Source: Oasisia sp. SBJ-2009 (Eukaryota > Annelida > Polychaeta > Sabellida > Siboglinidae). From it: a stretch of DNA of 64,000 nt. Numbering within the stretch: position 1 is the first letter of the stretch; each line of letters opens with the position of its first letter. The position numbers and the translations under genes are program-made. The notes below the pieces were generated by a model. It saw nothing but the letters and a program-made list of their open reading frames with translations, was not told the DNA's origin and searched no databases. Where the stretch lies: positions 24,156,823 through 24,220,822 of the forward strand of contig OZ024858.1 of NCBI GenBank assembly GCA_964017155.1, read 5' to 3'. Shown here one piece after another: positions 1 through 11,942 of the stretch.

Positions 1-161
1 ATGTACCGTGTAAACAGAGGCTGTCCACGTGGGCACATGCTCGTTACTCATTGGTCGAAAAATGGCCTGTTGCGGAACCTACCTGGCGAGTCAAAACGTG
101 CGGCCGGCTTGCAGATTCCTTCCATGACTTAACCGCCGTCTTCAACTGTCGGTAATTTTAA

Positions 162-271
<110 letters not shown>

Positions 272-302
272 TTGCGACTGGCACAAATCGGAGCGCTAAT
301 TG

Positions 303-395
303 GGTCTAAGAATGCAATGTTTGTGAATCATAAATATACATGGAATGAATGGTCTAAGAATGCAATATTTGTGAATCATAAATATACATGGAATG
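303..395 (+). repeat. Two-copy 48-bp direct repeat
   Basis: A roughly 45-bp segment beginning GGTCTAAGAATGCAAT occurs at 303 and again at 351 with one or two differences. It is a small local tandem duplication. Confidence 0.9.
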
Positions 396-623
396 CTAAT
401 TGATCTTTTTTAGAACTAGAGTTTGTGTTAGGTATCTAAAAGGCAAATATACAGTTAGAAAGGCAACATTGAGGTGGGTCCGAATTCTACAATTGTGTAG
501 CCTGTATTCTTCTGAAGTAGTTGTTATAAACTTGCAATTAATGACTAGGCGACAGGGTCAATGTTATTGTGATGTTCCCGGGAAAGCATGACGCATTTGG
601 AACTGTAGTTAATATCTGATATC

Positions 624-706
624 CCAATACGCATCCTGTGGTAACTTTAATTAGCACGTTACAAGATGAAATTCCACGGATGCTATGTGCGACATGTGTA
701 GGCCAT

Positions 707-768
<62 letters not shown>

Positions 769-864
769 TTTTTTATATACATATATATGGCCTACATATG
801 TCGCACATCCGGGGAATTACTTCTTGTAACGTGCTAATTAAAGTTGTCACAGGATGCGAATTGG
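624..864. repeat. Long inverted repeat with a (TA)n loop
   Basis: The left arm (about 624-708) reads inward from CCAATACGCATCCTG to GGCCATAT. The right arm (about 787-864) is its near-exact reverse complement. The space between is almost pure TA. The structure is MITE-like, and no clear target duplication was seen. Confidence 0.85.
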
Positions 865-881
865 TATGTCATATGTATTAT

Positions 882-934
882 GGTCAGTGAACGTGGTTGT
901 CATGTCGATATTCATTTTAAGCGAGATGGGTTTG

Positions 935-1020
<86 letters not shown>

Positions 1021-1111
1021 TTATTTATTTTTTTATTTTATTTTTTATAATTCAAACCCATCTCGCTTAAAATGAATATTATATTCGACATGACAACCAA
1101 GTTCACTGACC
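882..1111. repeat. Second long inverted repeat with a (TA)n loop
   Basis: The left arm (882-942) begins GGTCAGTGAACGTGGTTG. The right arm (about 1046-1111) is its reverse complement with a few changes, ending CAAGTTCACTGACC. The centre is about 80 bp of TA followed by a T-rich stretch. It lies next to the hairpin at 624-864. Confidence 0.9.
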
Positions 1112-2295
1112 AATGTAGCTGGCAGTTCAGCAAAGCCATAACATAAGACGTTAAAGTTAAGAGAGAAACGACACATTATTAAAGATGATTGAACCCAAAG
1201 CCGGCCACCACATTCCTCACGCTACTCTCCCAAATCTACTGACAAAGACCATGACAAATACCAACATGTAGTGAAACAATAATTAAACATTCCCATCTTA
1301 ACATAGATTGTGTGGCGTTGGCCGTCAACCAGTAACTTCACAACATGTAACGTTGCATATTACAATTGATAAATTCACGATAGGAAGTGGTATTTTCCCA
1401 GGGCACAATCCACAATATTAATTGCTTTGAGGATTACAGCTCGGGCAAACGCTTGGAGCAATGTGATGGGGTTGATGGGAGATCAACGCATATCACGTAA
1501 ACGTAAACGTAATGTGCTCAGCTCGTGCGTCACCCCAGCACACATGCACTGACGACGATGGCACTAACAGAGAAACTACAGGAGAAGGTCCAGGTTTGCG
1601 GAAAACAACCTGGTGAGAATAATTGTGGGGTTCAGAGAGCAAATAAGAGAACATGGATGAAATGAGAGTGGAGGTTGGAGTGGAGGAAAGTTCTAAGAAG
1701 AAATTGGTGAGGAGTACATGGGCTGATCATGACAAAAGGGAGATGATATACTAGCAAAGACAGCAGATGCCCGGAAAGTGGAGGGGAAATGGAGGCGAAG
1801 AACACCGAAATTGCGATGGGGGATTGCATTAAAAGTAACGTAGAAAGAGTGCGAAAAGAATGGGAAAAATACAGATAGAAGAATTGGAGACGGCTGAGAG
1901 AAAACGTAGTAAGAGAAAAGTGAGAGGAAGAAAAAAGACAATGGAAAAGGATATCATGGCTAGCTCACCCCTGACAACATTAATGCCAAGAAAATAAATA
2001 ATAACAACAAAATGCAATTTGACCGTAGTCTAGTAACCGGGCAACTACTATATTGAATCCTTACTAGACATTAGCCATCATGCACATCGAAAATAATGAC
2101 TTTCTCATGGCTCTGTCTTTCATTGGCTGACATTAAAAGAGGAGTTTTTGAAAAGGATGTGCCATGGGTAGAGAAGAGCTGGTAGTGACGTAATCAGCCA
2201 CAGCGACCCCTGACGCGCGAGGATGAACGAAGATGAAAACTCGATAAGCGTTTAGCATTTGTGATTTATTTCAACCGACCGACCGGGCCACCGGT
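1112..2295. other. Intergenic, nothing recognised
   Basis: No supported gene. The stretch around 1,630-2,000 is purine-rich on the plus strand, which opens spurious minus-strand frames made mostly of Phe, Ser and Leu. Confidence 0.6.
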
Positions 2296-2299
2296 ATTT

Positions 2300-2405
2300 A
2301 CTTTGTTCTTTCGCTGCACTTTGATGATTTTACACTTAATGCGCATGCGTAGAAACGTCAATCGGAACGTTTATAGCGCCGGGAAAATGCAAGCGCTACA
2401 ACGGC
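2300..2405 (+). mobile_element. Partial copy of the inverted-repeat element at 21,617-22,093
   Basis: The segment around TTTGATGATTTTACAC, GCGCATGCG and AGCGCTACAACG matches the right arm of the element at 21,617-22,093 with scattered changes. Only this arm was recognised, so the copy is solo or badly decayed. Confidence 0.7.
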
Positions 2406-2599
2406 ATACGGCGCAGGAACAGTCGGAGTTGTTCGATGTCACCGATGGCGCCCCGGAGAATCAGTGGCGCTTTGCCCGGCAATTGGAGACATCGACGCAA
2501 CAGATCGACGCGAACTTTCGGCAGGACCTGCCACGGACGCGTGTTGAAGGCCTTGACATCGATGCAGTTACTGTTGAATACAACAAGCAACACAAGTAA

Positions 2600-3980
2600 C
2601 AACGCTAATGCAGCAGCCATGATAATGTTTCACGCGAACACTGCAGTCTTGTCGCTTGCTCGAGTAATCCGTGATTGTCGTTTTCGTTACGGCGTTACGT
2701 ATGTCAGAAGTAGCTACTTCAGAAGAGTATACCTTTCCGGCAGGTACTTGTAGCGGTTTGACGGTCGATGCAATTGTCACGAGAGTCTATGTGAAGCTTG
2801 TGATTTATAGCGTCACTTCGTACCAATACTTGCTCCAAGCGAGATAGACGGTTCTGAAACAACACGATTGGATAAGAGACAGGGTATGGCTATGCCTCGG
2901 CAAACAGGCTCCGGTGTCAAGATATCGGATGCGAAGAAAAGAATCAGTTATTCGCATACCGTTTATTATTGTCTAGCTACACTTCAATCAGCTAACCTGG
3001 AGACTCTGTGCATGCATCCCCTCTCTAGTTCCAACGGCCAACCACCTGCTCATTCGCAACGTTCACCCAACGCAAGACTTTCCCACGCTAGCCAAAACAC
3101 ACCTGCACTAAGCGTGTTTGATTTCTTTATGACGACCCATTCGTTGGTGTAGAAAGGGTCCGGTTTTCCAATAATTTTACGCACTGGGGATAACTCTTTT
3201 AAAATATAGATTTGCCCCAGTGATATTCAAATTCATTGATTCAACGCGAAAGCCGCAGGTGTGAACAGACGCACGAATACACGAATAATGCTTAACCGAT
3301 CTCAAGAGTCAATAAATAATTCCATTTGTCAACAATTTGATCGATAATCCAGGGGGGTTATGGTGGATAGATGAAACGAGATTATCATGGTTCCGGACGT
3401 ACATGGAAGACCGCACTCTTATTTTGCAGAACATGTTCAACCACGAACGCGTGACGGACGCCTACGCCAGAACTATGCGCTAAAACTGCACCAAGCCGTA
3501 ACAAAGAAGTGTAGGCCCTATTGGCGATTCGACATTTGGCGCAGCAGCACCACGAAGTCCTAAGGAATTAATTACCTGTGAACATTCGTACATCTGGGAC
3601 ATTATCTATGTTTAGAAAGTATTTAGACTTATCGTTTTATTAAACATTTCAATTAATTCAACTTGTTTTGAAATGACGGACATTGGTTTATATTTTTTGT
3701 ATACGTTTAAATAACTGTTTAGGTTTTAGAATAATTTAAAAAATTTACACAGTCTTAGTACAGTATTAAATTTTATGTAATTTTTTAATTTACATACAAT
3801 ATTTTAGTACTATACGACTTAAAGGTAGTGATTAATTTATTTTTGATGAATTTATATTACTTACATACAAAAGTTTGCTAATGTACGTCTTAAAACCAAA
3901 GTTTAATTTGATTTATATTAATTGATATAATTTACATTTCTCTTTTTAGTATTGTATGTTTTAAAACAGGTTTTCATAAT
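2600..3980. other. Intergenic, no gene seen
   Basis: Frames here are short and have no recognisable domain. From about 3,600 the sequence becomes very AT-rich. Confidence 0.6.
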
Positions 3981-3981
3981 A

Positions 3982-3991
3982 TATGTATGTG

Positions 3992-4023
<32 letters not shown>

Positions 4024-4075
4024 TGTATGTATGTATGTATGTATGTATGTATGTGTATATGTATGTATGTATGTG

Positions 4076-4131
<56 letters not shown>
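3982..4131. repeat. (TATG)n followed by (TA)n microsatellite
   Basis: About 100 bp of GTAT tetranucleotide repeat with GTGTAT variants passes into a pure TA run at about 4,085. Confidence 0.95.
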
Positions 4132-4137
<6 letters not shown>

Positions 4138-4420
4138 TAGTTTATCTATTTTATTTATCCATACATTTAATATTTTTCTTGTACAGCGCATCGATCCGCC
4201 TTGCGGGAATTAGCACTATAGAAAAACATTTTCATTATTATAGAAACGGATGCAAAGGTATGTTTTCAAATGACGGCAGAATTTTGCAATATTTTCAAAA
4301 CTGAGAAGTCTTGAAGATGGCGTAAATGAAATAGAAAAGGAAATCCGCGGCTGGAACTCTGCAAATAGCCTTTTGAAACATTGATCTCCAAGTTATCCAC
4401 TGCTAGGAAGAATTTTTTAA

Positions 4421-4945
4421 ATGTCTAAACCATTCCAAAGGGACCACCAGAGAACGAACTGTTTAAATATTATAATAAGAGTACAAAGGAGAGCAAAACA
4501 AATGATACCAAAATTCAGGAATATTAATTATGAAATGCGTCTAAAAGAATGTGGTCTAACAACACTAGAAACCAGAAGATTGAGAGGAGATCAGATTGAG
4601 GTTTTTAAAATATTGAATGGGTATGAAAATATTGACAGAAATATCTTTTTACGGCCAAGGAAGAGAGAAGGACTACATGACATGGAGTTACATTAGCAAA
4701 GAAGCAGTGTAAACTTGATATTAGAACATTTCCATTTTCACAAAGAATAGTAAACGAATGGAACAAATTAACTATAGTAGTGTTAATATGTTTAAAAATA
4801 AAATCGACATATACCTAAGACAGGCGGGGTATACTTAGATAGATAGGTTGGACTCTAGCTGGATAAGCCAAACGGCTTCCTTGTCCACCTGCCATCTAGA
4901 GTTGAATCTCTAGGTAGCAATATCTTGTTAAATCTTGTCTTGTTA
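4421..4945 (+). mobile_element. LINE 3' fragment (C-terminal end of a reverse-transcriptase ORF)
   Basis: The translation contains VQRRAKQMIPKFRNINYEMR, then LKECGLTTLETRRLRGD and then QIEVFKILNGYENID. This is the thumb and C-terminal region typical of CR1- and RTE-like non-LTR elements. After about 4,695 the frame shifts and continues as a stretch with FPFSQRIVNEWNKL and IYLRQAGY, then a 3' untranslated tail. It is 5'-truncated and broken. A relative lies at 54,115-54,555. Confidence 0.8.
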
Positions 4946-5129
4946 GAAAATAAGAGACAACATGACGAAGTAAATCTGTCAAACTCAGTCAATTCTTCAG
5001 TAGAAGGTCGCAGTACATCATGGTTTAGGCCTATTGTCTCTATTTTGTCTCGTTTTTACTAGACAATAAGCATGTGTAAATAAACAGTTGTTATTAACAG
5101 TAGAATACAAGCACAATCACACGACGTAC

Positions 5130-5345
5130 CAAGCACTTGGAGCGTCGCGCCTCCCGCTGTACGGCTGGAAATAACTAGATAACTAGAAACTAGATTCCCG
5201 GGAACGAAACTGACGCTGCCACAGACCTCGTCCACGTCGACGCCACTGTTACAGCCAACTGTTCCCCGACGCGGACGCGAGACCGGGGCGGGCGCGGGGC
5301 CTGGCGGACTCCTGTGGGCGTGGCAGCGTTAAGCGGTGACACAGT
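5130..5345. other. GC- and CpG-rich island in AT-rich DNA
   Basis: A CpG-dense stretch that includes GGGGCGGGCGCGGGGCC stands out from the AT-rich surroundings. No gene starts nearby in either direction, so it may be part of a repeat or an unassigned promoter. Confidence 0.5.
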
Positions 5346-5444
5346 GTGTCCTCTGTAGTTAATCTATACTTCTATCACTCGTTTGTGCCGCACGCCAACG
5401 ATACGTTGATAATGAGTTTTGTATTTGTGGACACCGTGAACGCT

Positions 5445-5725
5445 AATAGTCAGGTCGCCAGACAGGTATACCCTGCACCGGCTGATATCGATTTTTTTTG
5501 CTGGATTCTACATCCTTATGACCTCTATAGCGAATATCAAGCGGATATCAAGAGGATATCCTTGAGCAATTTGATATATCCAAGATGGCCGCCAAGATGG
5601 CGAACCAGTGGGCTTAGAATCGCCTGTGATACCACTTTTTTAGGTAAACTTGTTATGAGCAATCCATTGTTGGGGGTATTTTTGCAATTTGAGGTCAACA
5701 TAACGGTTAAAGGTCATGTTCAAGG
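5445..5725 (+). repeat. Dispersed repeat, copy 1 (inverted relative to 12,838-13,160)
   Basis: The stretch from GGTCGCCAGACAGGTATA through CAAGATGGCCGCCAAGATGG to AGGTCAACATAACGG is a diverged reverse complement of 12,838-13,160. The open frame across it is probably incidental. Confidence 0.85.
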
Positions 5726-5951
5726 TCATGTCTCAGAGATAATGCAACAACAGTATTTTGCATGTAATTAACATATTTATATAATATTAATGTTCAAGAA
5801 TGAAATTTGCAATTATGTTTAAACGAGTTCTGAATGTTATAGTTCAAATACATGTTAGATAAACCATGCAAAGGTCAAAGCCAAGGTCACATAATGTCCG
5901 ATAATCATTTATCTGAACAACTGCCAGAACGATTATTATCCTAGTGTGAGG

Positions 5952-5967
5952 GTACACACGCACACAA

Positions 5968-6046
<79 letters not shown>
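5952..6046. repeat. (CA)n microsatellite
   Basis: Near-perfect CA run. The apparent Cys-Val frame on the other strand is an artefact of the repeat. Confidence 0.95.
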
Positions 6047-6047
<1 letters not shown>

Positions 6048-6129
6048 TCCATTGAAATAACTAATTATTAACGTCTAGCAGTGTCATGCACAAGCTTTCG
6101 AAATGTCCCTGTCAATACAGTTAGATGAT

Positions 6130-7930
6130 CTATTTGTTCTTACAATCATCCTCCCCTCTGCAATGGCAGAAAATTGTGAAACTGAGTCCATTTGCCTTGC
6201 AACTACACCTCTTGTTTGCACATGGCGTTTCGCTGCTGCAGCCACATTTCAAGAGCTTGATCAGCTCAGCAGGAGCTAGGGGACTGTCTGAAGGGACGAT
6301 AGTTGGGGAAAGAGCGGCGCTGCCCTCAGGATGGTACCACCCATGCTTCGTTGGGTCAAGGGCAGGAGGGTCTGTCTTGAGGCAATCCCGCCAGATGGCC
6401 ACCGCAGATGACCATTCTCTCTGAATGCTGTCTCAGTTGGAAGAAGGGAGCAGAGTATTTGAAATATGTTGATTACCTGCTCTCAGAACCTTCACACCAG
6501 CCCTCTCATAGGATATGCGTTGAACTTCGAAGTACTCATCAGGCAAATCACGCTGGGAGGAGGGAATGGTTTCTTTCTAGCACTGTATGTGATTGTCTCA
6601 TGTTCCCCATCGAAGCAAATGGGATTGGACATCTCAGCCTTGCTGAAACGGTGTATCGTGTCTGGGACTGGCTCTACTGGATATATTGAATGTGTCTCGA
6701 TGGTCGCGATGTCAGGAGTGGACAACAACCCATTGGGGCTGCTCAGCCAACATCACAATTGTCGACTATGACTTGAACATGTCCTTCCACTGTACGTGTT
6801 GCCGTCGGTCATTTCTAATCTGGACGTATTTTGACACTACCGAGGATTTCTTGAAGCGCAGCAACTCATCATACGAACAACAGACGAGATAGTCATGCAT
6901 GTGCTTGACCGTCTTCTTTTTGTTGAAGTACACCCCGAGCACGATTTGGAATGGGGTAGGATGTTTCTTGATGGCGCTGGTGATGATATTTCAAACTAGG
7001 AGATGGAAGAAATTGCAGATTCTTTTGCGATCTCTTTGGATGTGTTCGTATGGTATGTCTGATGCTTGTAATCCATCATCGAACATTCCTTCTTGATGTA
7101 GGTTGCCACCACATCCAGCGCAGTCCCCAGATTGTCATCCTCATCGTCATCCTTAATCATGTTCAGAGTGGCACCGTACTGTCGCGGAAGACTACTGTCG
7201 CGGTAGCCACGTGCTGACAGCACAACCAGATCCTCCACATTCTCACAAATCAAGTTGATTATTGTGGAACGCCGCATACGCTTCCCAACGAGCTCCACAT
7301 ACCGCTCCATCAACCAAACATAGACCCATCTATGAGACCGCTGACGTTGCATATCTTTCATGAGCAACTCTAGAGGACTACGAGCGATATCGTGTGATGA
7401 TTCTATGCTGGTATTAATATCTGGAAGAGAGCGGCCGCTGAAGAATTGGGCATAACAATATGTGTGGTAACGCGCGTCAGCGTGTGAGACAAGTTAAGCG
7501 CCCAACAGATTGAACTACACCATCAGCCCACTCGTCTGCCCTTTCATCGCACGTGTCCTTTATTCTGTGTTCTATGGCATCTGACTTCTCGGTTCCATCT
7601 TCATTCTTATGCTTCTCTTCAGTTTCTCTCACAAGATACGATGGAATCATTCGATTTGGGTTCTTTAGATCTTGTTCAACAGTGCACGAACCACGACAAT
7701 AGAAACTCTGGCGAACCCAATCAAGTGGTCACGTTCTCTTCTCATGTAGATGGGATGGACTTGATATAGCTCGTTTCTGTTTTTCTGCTGACCGTGTTGC
7801 CTTTATAATAATATACTTTGTCACATAAGTTGTGTGATATTTACTCTGATACGTTGGATCACTTTCCAATTTTATCTGAAGATCTGAATGTATGTCATCA
7901 CCTCGTATTTCACTGGCTTTTATAATACTG
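6130..7930 (-). pseudogene. Decayed member of a Cys-rich multicopy invertebrate gene family (function unknown)
   Basis: Three minus-strand blocks read in order. About 7,930-7,730 contains GTVHSIIKASEIRGDDIHSD followed by TYQSKYHTTYVTKY. About 7,367-6,996 contains KRMRRSTIINLICENVEDLV and later ALDVVATYIKKECSMM. About 6,402-6,130 contains HGWYHPEGSAAL and the Cys-rich KCGCSSETPCANKRCSCKA. From memory, this order resembles large uncharacterised proteins present in many copies in fish and marine invertebrates, usually with a C-terminal CxCxxxC-type motif. The blocks are separated by stops and frameshifts, so this is a dead copy. It may be transposon-associated. The family assignment is by recall and is tentative. 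Confidence 0.4.
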
Positions 7931-8110
7931 TGCACTGTGCCCCTTACAAAAAAATGCCAATGGTATACTATTGAATACCATTGAATACCACTGAATACCA
8001 TTGAGTACCATTGGACCATTCAATGATATTTCAGCAGGACTAATTTAAGATACCATTGAATGGTACACAGAATCCAAAATTTCATTAAAAAACCATTCAG
8101 ATACCATTCA

Positions 8111-11100
8111 GATAATGATAATAATAGTAACTTCTTTTGCGCCAATATCCTCGAAAATCAAGCTCAGTGGCGCGACAAAACAAGGGGATTAATCAATCTC
8201 ATAATCGAAAGCAATGCGTGAGTCGTCAACGGTTGGATGGAAAAGCTAGGAGGCTAAGGAGGATAGGCAGCATTAAAGAGATAGGTTTTTAGATGTCGGC
8301 GGAATGAAACTATATTACCTTGTGATTTAACACTGGCAGGAAGCGAATTCCACACCGTTGGTGCGGCAACCGAGAAAGCTCGGGTCCCGGCTTTCGTTTT
8401 CACCCGAGGGATGTAAAGAGGGTTACTACTGGTTGAGCGTAGCTGTCTGGAATTTCTTGTTGGAGTTAGCATTGAATTTAGATATACTGGTTGTGTAGAT
8501 GAGAGTGCTTGATAGGCTATTGTACAAATTTTGAAAATGATGCGATAGTGCACAGGTAGCCAATGCAGCGATTTTAGAAGCGGCACTGAGCGAGAAAAAC
8601 GAGGAGAACGCGTGACTACCCTTGCTAAACAATTTTGGACACGCTGAAGTTTTGCTATGTCCTTGTTTGCGGTATTGTAAAGGAGGGAATTGCAGTAGTC
8701 GAGTCTGCTGCTTACTAGAGCTGTGGCGATGGTTTTAGCAACGGAAAGTGATAAAAACCGGCGGATACGGCGAAGATCACGGATATGGTAGAAACAGCAA
8801 CGGCATGTTTTCGAGATATGTTGTTTGAAATTAAAGTTTTCATCAATTAAACGTTACTCCGAGATTTAAAACTGAGGCGGCTGGTGTGATACTCTGACTC
8901 AGAATATGTGTCGGGAAAAAGCCATTGAGTTTTTGCCCGCTGCGTTGAGGTACCAATGATGAGAAATTCAGTCTTATCTGCATTTAGTTTTAATTTACTA
9001 TTTTTCATCCAGAGGGAGACATCTTGGAGACAATCCCTGAGCTGGTTTAGGGAGCGACAAGTATCTGGTGTGGTCAGAGAAACATAGATTTGTGTGTCAT
9101 CTGCATAAAGGTGATGATCCAGGTTGTGACTCTGGATAACTGAGCTTAATGGTGTTGTGTACAAAGTGAAAAGCAACGGACCCAAAACAGAACCTTGGGG
9201 GACACCACAAGAGGTGGGCAGCATGTCTGAGAAGCAGTAACCTATTTTAATGGCTTGCCGTCTGTCAGTAAGGTATGAAGTAAACCAGCTCAAGGCTGTG
9301 CCAGATATCCCGTACCACGTTGATAAGCGTGTAATGAGAATGTCGTGGTCAATGGTGTCGAAAGCGGCGGATAGGTCAAGCAGGGTCAGTGCAGTAACTT
9401 TGCCATTATCAATGTTAAGGTTTATGTCATTGTGTACTTTTAAAAGAGCAGTTTCTGTTGAGTGAAATTGTCTGTACGCAGACTGTGATGCATTGGTTAA
9501 ACCATTTATGTTGATGTGAGAAGTAAGTCGATTTGCAACAACCTTTTCGAGTATTTTGGAAATGAAGCTAAGGTTAGAAATAGGTCTGTAGCTGCTTAGA
9601 TCTTCTTTTGACAGAGTTGTCTTCTTAAGAATTGGATTTACATGTGCACATTTAAAGTCTTCAGGGAATAAGCCGGAGCAGAGTGATGCATTTATTATAT
9701 CTGTTATTGGTTTAATTAAAACGTCAAGGCATGCTTTCAGTAGTATGGTCGGAAGTGGGTCAAGATCACAGGATTTATTTGGGGATGACATGATAATTTT
9801 TTTCACTTCAGTAGTTGTGGCTGGTTCAAACGACGTGAGTTTAGAATTTAGTTGTGGAGAGTCGGCATTTATAGTGTCTGAGGTGTGATCTGTGAAGGCT
9901 GAATGTATCAGGCTGATTTTGTCTTTAAAATGACTTGAGAAAGAGTTACACAGTGACTTGATTGATGCATGGGTTGGTAGGGAAGGAGCAGGCCGCCTGT
10001 GTAAAATCTGATTGATACATTTCCATAGCTGTTTTGGTGTAGCAGAGTTATTTGCGACCATGTTTTCGTAATAATACGACTTTGCTTTTGACATGTGTCG
10101 GTTACATAGATGACATTGCCGTGTGTAGCGTGACCTGTCTAAGGATGAACGAGATTTACGCCATACACGTTCCAGATAGCGACGGCGCCGTTTAGATTGG
10201 ATTATTTCCGGGGTCATCCAAGGAGCTGGCGGCTTTTGTGACACAGATTTGGATTTAGCGGGTGCATGTTTGTCAAGCAATGTCTTCAGTATTTGACGGT
10301 ACTGTTTGTATAGGTCTGATACATGTTCTTTAGGATGTGTGACAAGATCGGATGTAATTATATCAGTCATAAATGATGCAATGTTGATACTGTGAAAGGC
10401 TCTGTAGAACATGTTGTGGTTGGACACGGCTGGGGCTATAGGAACTTTAAGATCTACAATTACTGTGTTATGGTCCGATAAGCCATCTACAACTGTGGGT
10501 GTCTGAATGTTTTTACAAGAGGAACGAGTTATCAAGATGTCAAGCCAATGTCCATGTATGTGTGTTGGGAAATTGACATGTTGTTTTGTATCAAATGATG
10601 CCAGGATTTCATTAAACGTGGTAGTTGTTGCAGATGGTGTATCCAGGTGAAGATTAAAATCGCCCACAATGTAAAATTCTGTGTGCATGGTTGCAACATT
10701 TTTCAAAAGATCCTGGAATTCTTCAAAGAAGTTAGCTGGATGACCTGGAGGGCGATAAATACAAATGAAAACCCCACAGAAGCACGAATTAGATATGTTA
10801 AGACAAATAGATTCAAATGTGGTATAGTCCGGGCTGGTGTACGGGGTTACGTTAAATAGTTTTGAAATAAGGAAACCGACACCTCCGCCTCGTCCAACTG
10901 GACGTGGTCGATGGTGGAAGGTATAGCCAGGAGGGGAGATGTCGGCAATACATGCATCTGTGTCATGCGGTCTGAGCCAGGTCTCAGTCACAGCGAGAAT
11001 GTCTATTGTTTTGGAAATTATAAGATCAGTGAGAGAGGCAGTTTTTTTCACGAATTGAACGAATGTTAGTGGTGGCCAGGCGGATGTTATGCCTGACCAC

Positions 11101-11942
11101 AGGTCCAGGATTAAGACTAACATCTCCCGCTAGAAGTAAGATCAAGGCCAATTTAAATGTTGGCCTGGAACGGGGTATTGGTAGTAATTTTCGGTTGAAA
11201 CACAGATTAAGGCATGGCAGACTGTGTAAGTATGTCAAGGATTCTTGTGTGGTCATGTATTTGGAAGGTGTTGAAATTACACCCGACCATTGTGCCAGTG
11301 TGTTACACAAGGTGAAATCATGGCTTCTAGAAGCTGCAGAACAGGATAAAAATAAAACACACAGTGAGAACAATGGTGACATTTGACAAAATCTGCTCAA
11401 GTGATAAAATTAATGTATCATAAAATAATTAGTGACTGAGAGTGGCCAGACGTTCTAAAATAATGTAAATGTTTGGCATGGGTCAACAGCACCAAAACTT
11501 AATAAATAACATGTAATAAATAAATATATGAGAGTATAAGATCACACTAATTCTAAAATCACAGTAGTTTCTCAGATGTAAGACTAATAAATCTAGCGAG
11601 AAAAATATATAAATAAATAATGTGTTATAAAATAAATATTACATAGACATAATCAAGTGGTATTTAAAATTATTAATAAACTAAATCAGTAGTTTCAAAT
11701 AAGTTTGTAAAATGCTGAATAAGTCTGTAAAATGCTAAAGCCTGTAAAATGCTAAATGTAGAATGAGTTTTTAAAAGGCTAAATACAAATCAGTTTAACA
11801 AATCAGTTTAAAAGGCTAAATACAGATCGTTTAAATCTTCGCGCTCAGCAAAGCCTGTGCAAAAGTAATAGTAATAAGACGTTTTAGTGCCCGTGCAGTT
11901 GAAACGTAGAGGTCTTCACCCCCAGGGAGATACTGGGTGTAA
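8111..11942 (-). mobile_element. Near full-length non-LTR retrotransposon (LINE, L2/CR1 group) with 12-bp target duplication
   Basis: The minus-strand element carries a 5' region (11,942 to about 11,400), one long ORF with 2A-like, endonuclease, RT and C-terminal regions (11,400-8,254), and a 3' tail ending in an ATTATTATCATTATC-like run at 8,111. It is flanked by AGATACCATTCA at 8,099-8,110 and at 11,943-11,954, a target-site duplication consistent with target-primed reverse transcription. With about 540 bp of 5' sequence it looks complete or nearly so. A short copy of its 3' tail lies at 36,197-36,305. Confidence 0.92.
8254..11400 (-). pseudogene. LINE polyprotein ORF (2A-like, APE endonuclease, reverse transcriptase), broken by frameshifts
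   Basis: The first frame (11,400-11,026) encodes a 124-residue N-terminus with a hydrophobic stretch near residues 8-22 and the 2A-like motif GDVSLNPGP at residues 92-100 (nt 11,101-11,127). An extra A in an A7 run (11,042-11,048) shifts the frame. The next frame (to 8,847) carries APE endonuclease motifs (VTETWL, VGDFNLH, LSDHNTVIV), then RT with SYRPISNLSFISKILEK, GVPQGSVLGPLLF and the catalytic YADD (nt 9,096-9,107), then NADKTEFLI. A one-base insertion near 8,935-8,938 and a four-base insertion near 8,845-8,848 break the frame before the C-terminus, which includes SRLDYCNSLLYN and LHWLPVHYRI and stops at 8,254. Correction for these three small indels would be needed for a single ORF, so this copy is probably inactive. 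The clade assignment rests on recognised motifs, not on a tree. Confidence 0.9.

Noticed and set aside
844..1075. Tyr-Ile, Cys-Val and Thr-His repeat proteins in several frames (also at 3,952, 5,844, 13,210, 33,590 and 46,743)
   Set aside because: They are direct translations of TA, CA and TATG microsatellites.
2261..2753. Overlapping frames of about 105-112 codons
   Set aside because: They overlap a dispersed repeat arm, show no recognisable domain and compete with frames of similar length on the other strand.
5346..5771. 141-codon plus-strand frame
   Set aside because: It covers the dispersed repeat that is also present inverted at 12,838-13,160, where the frame is not preserved.
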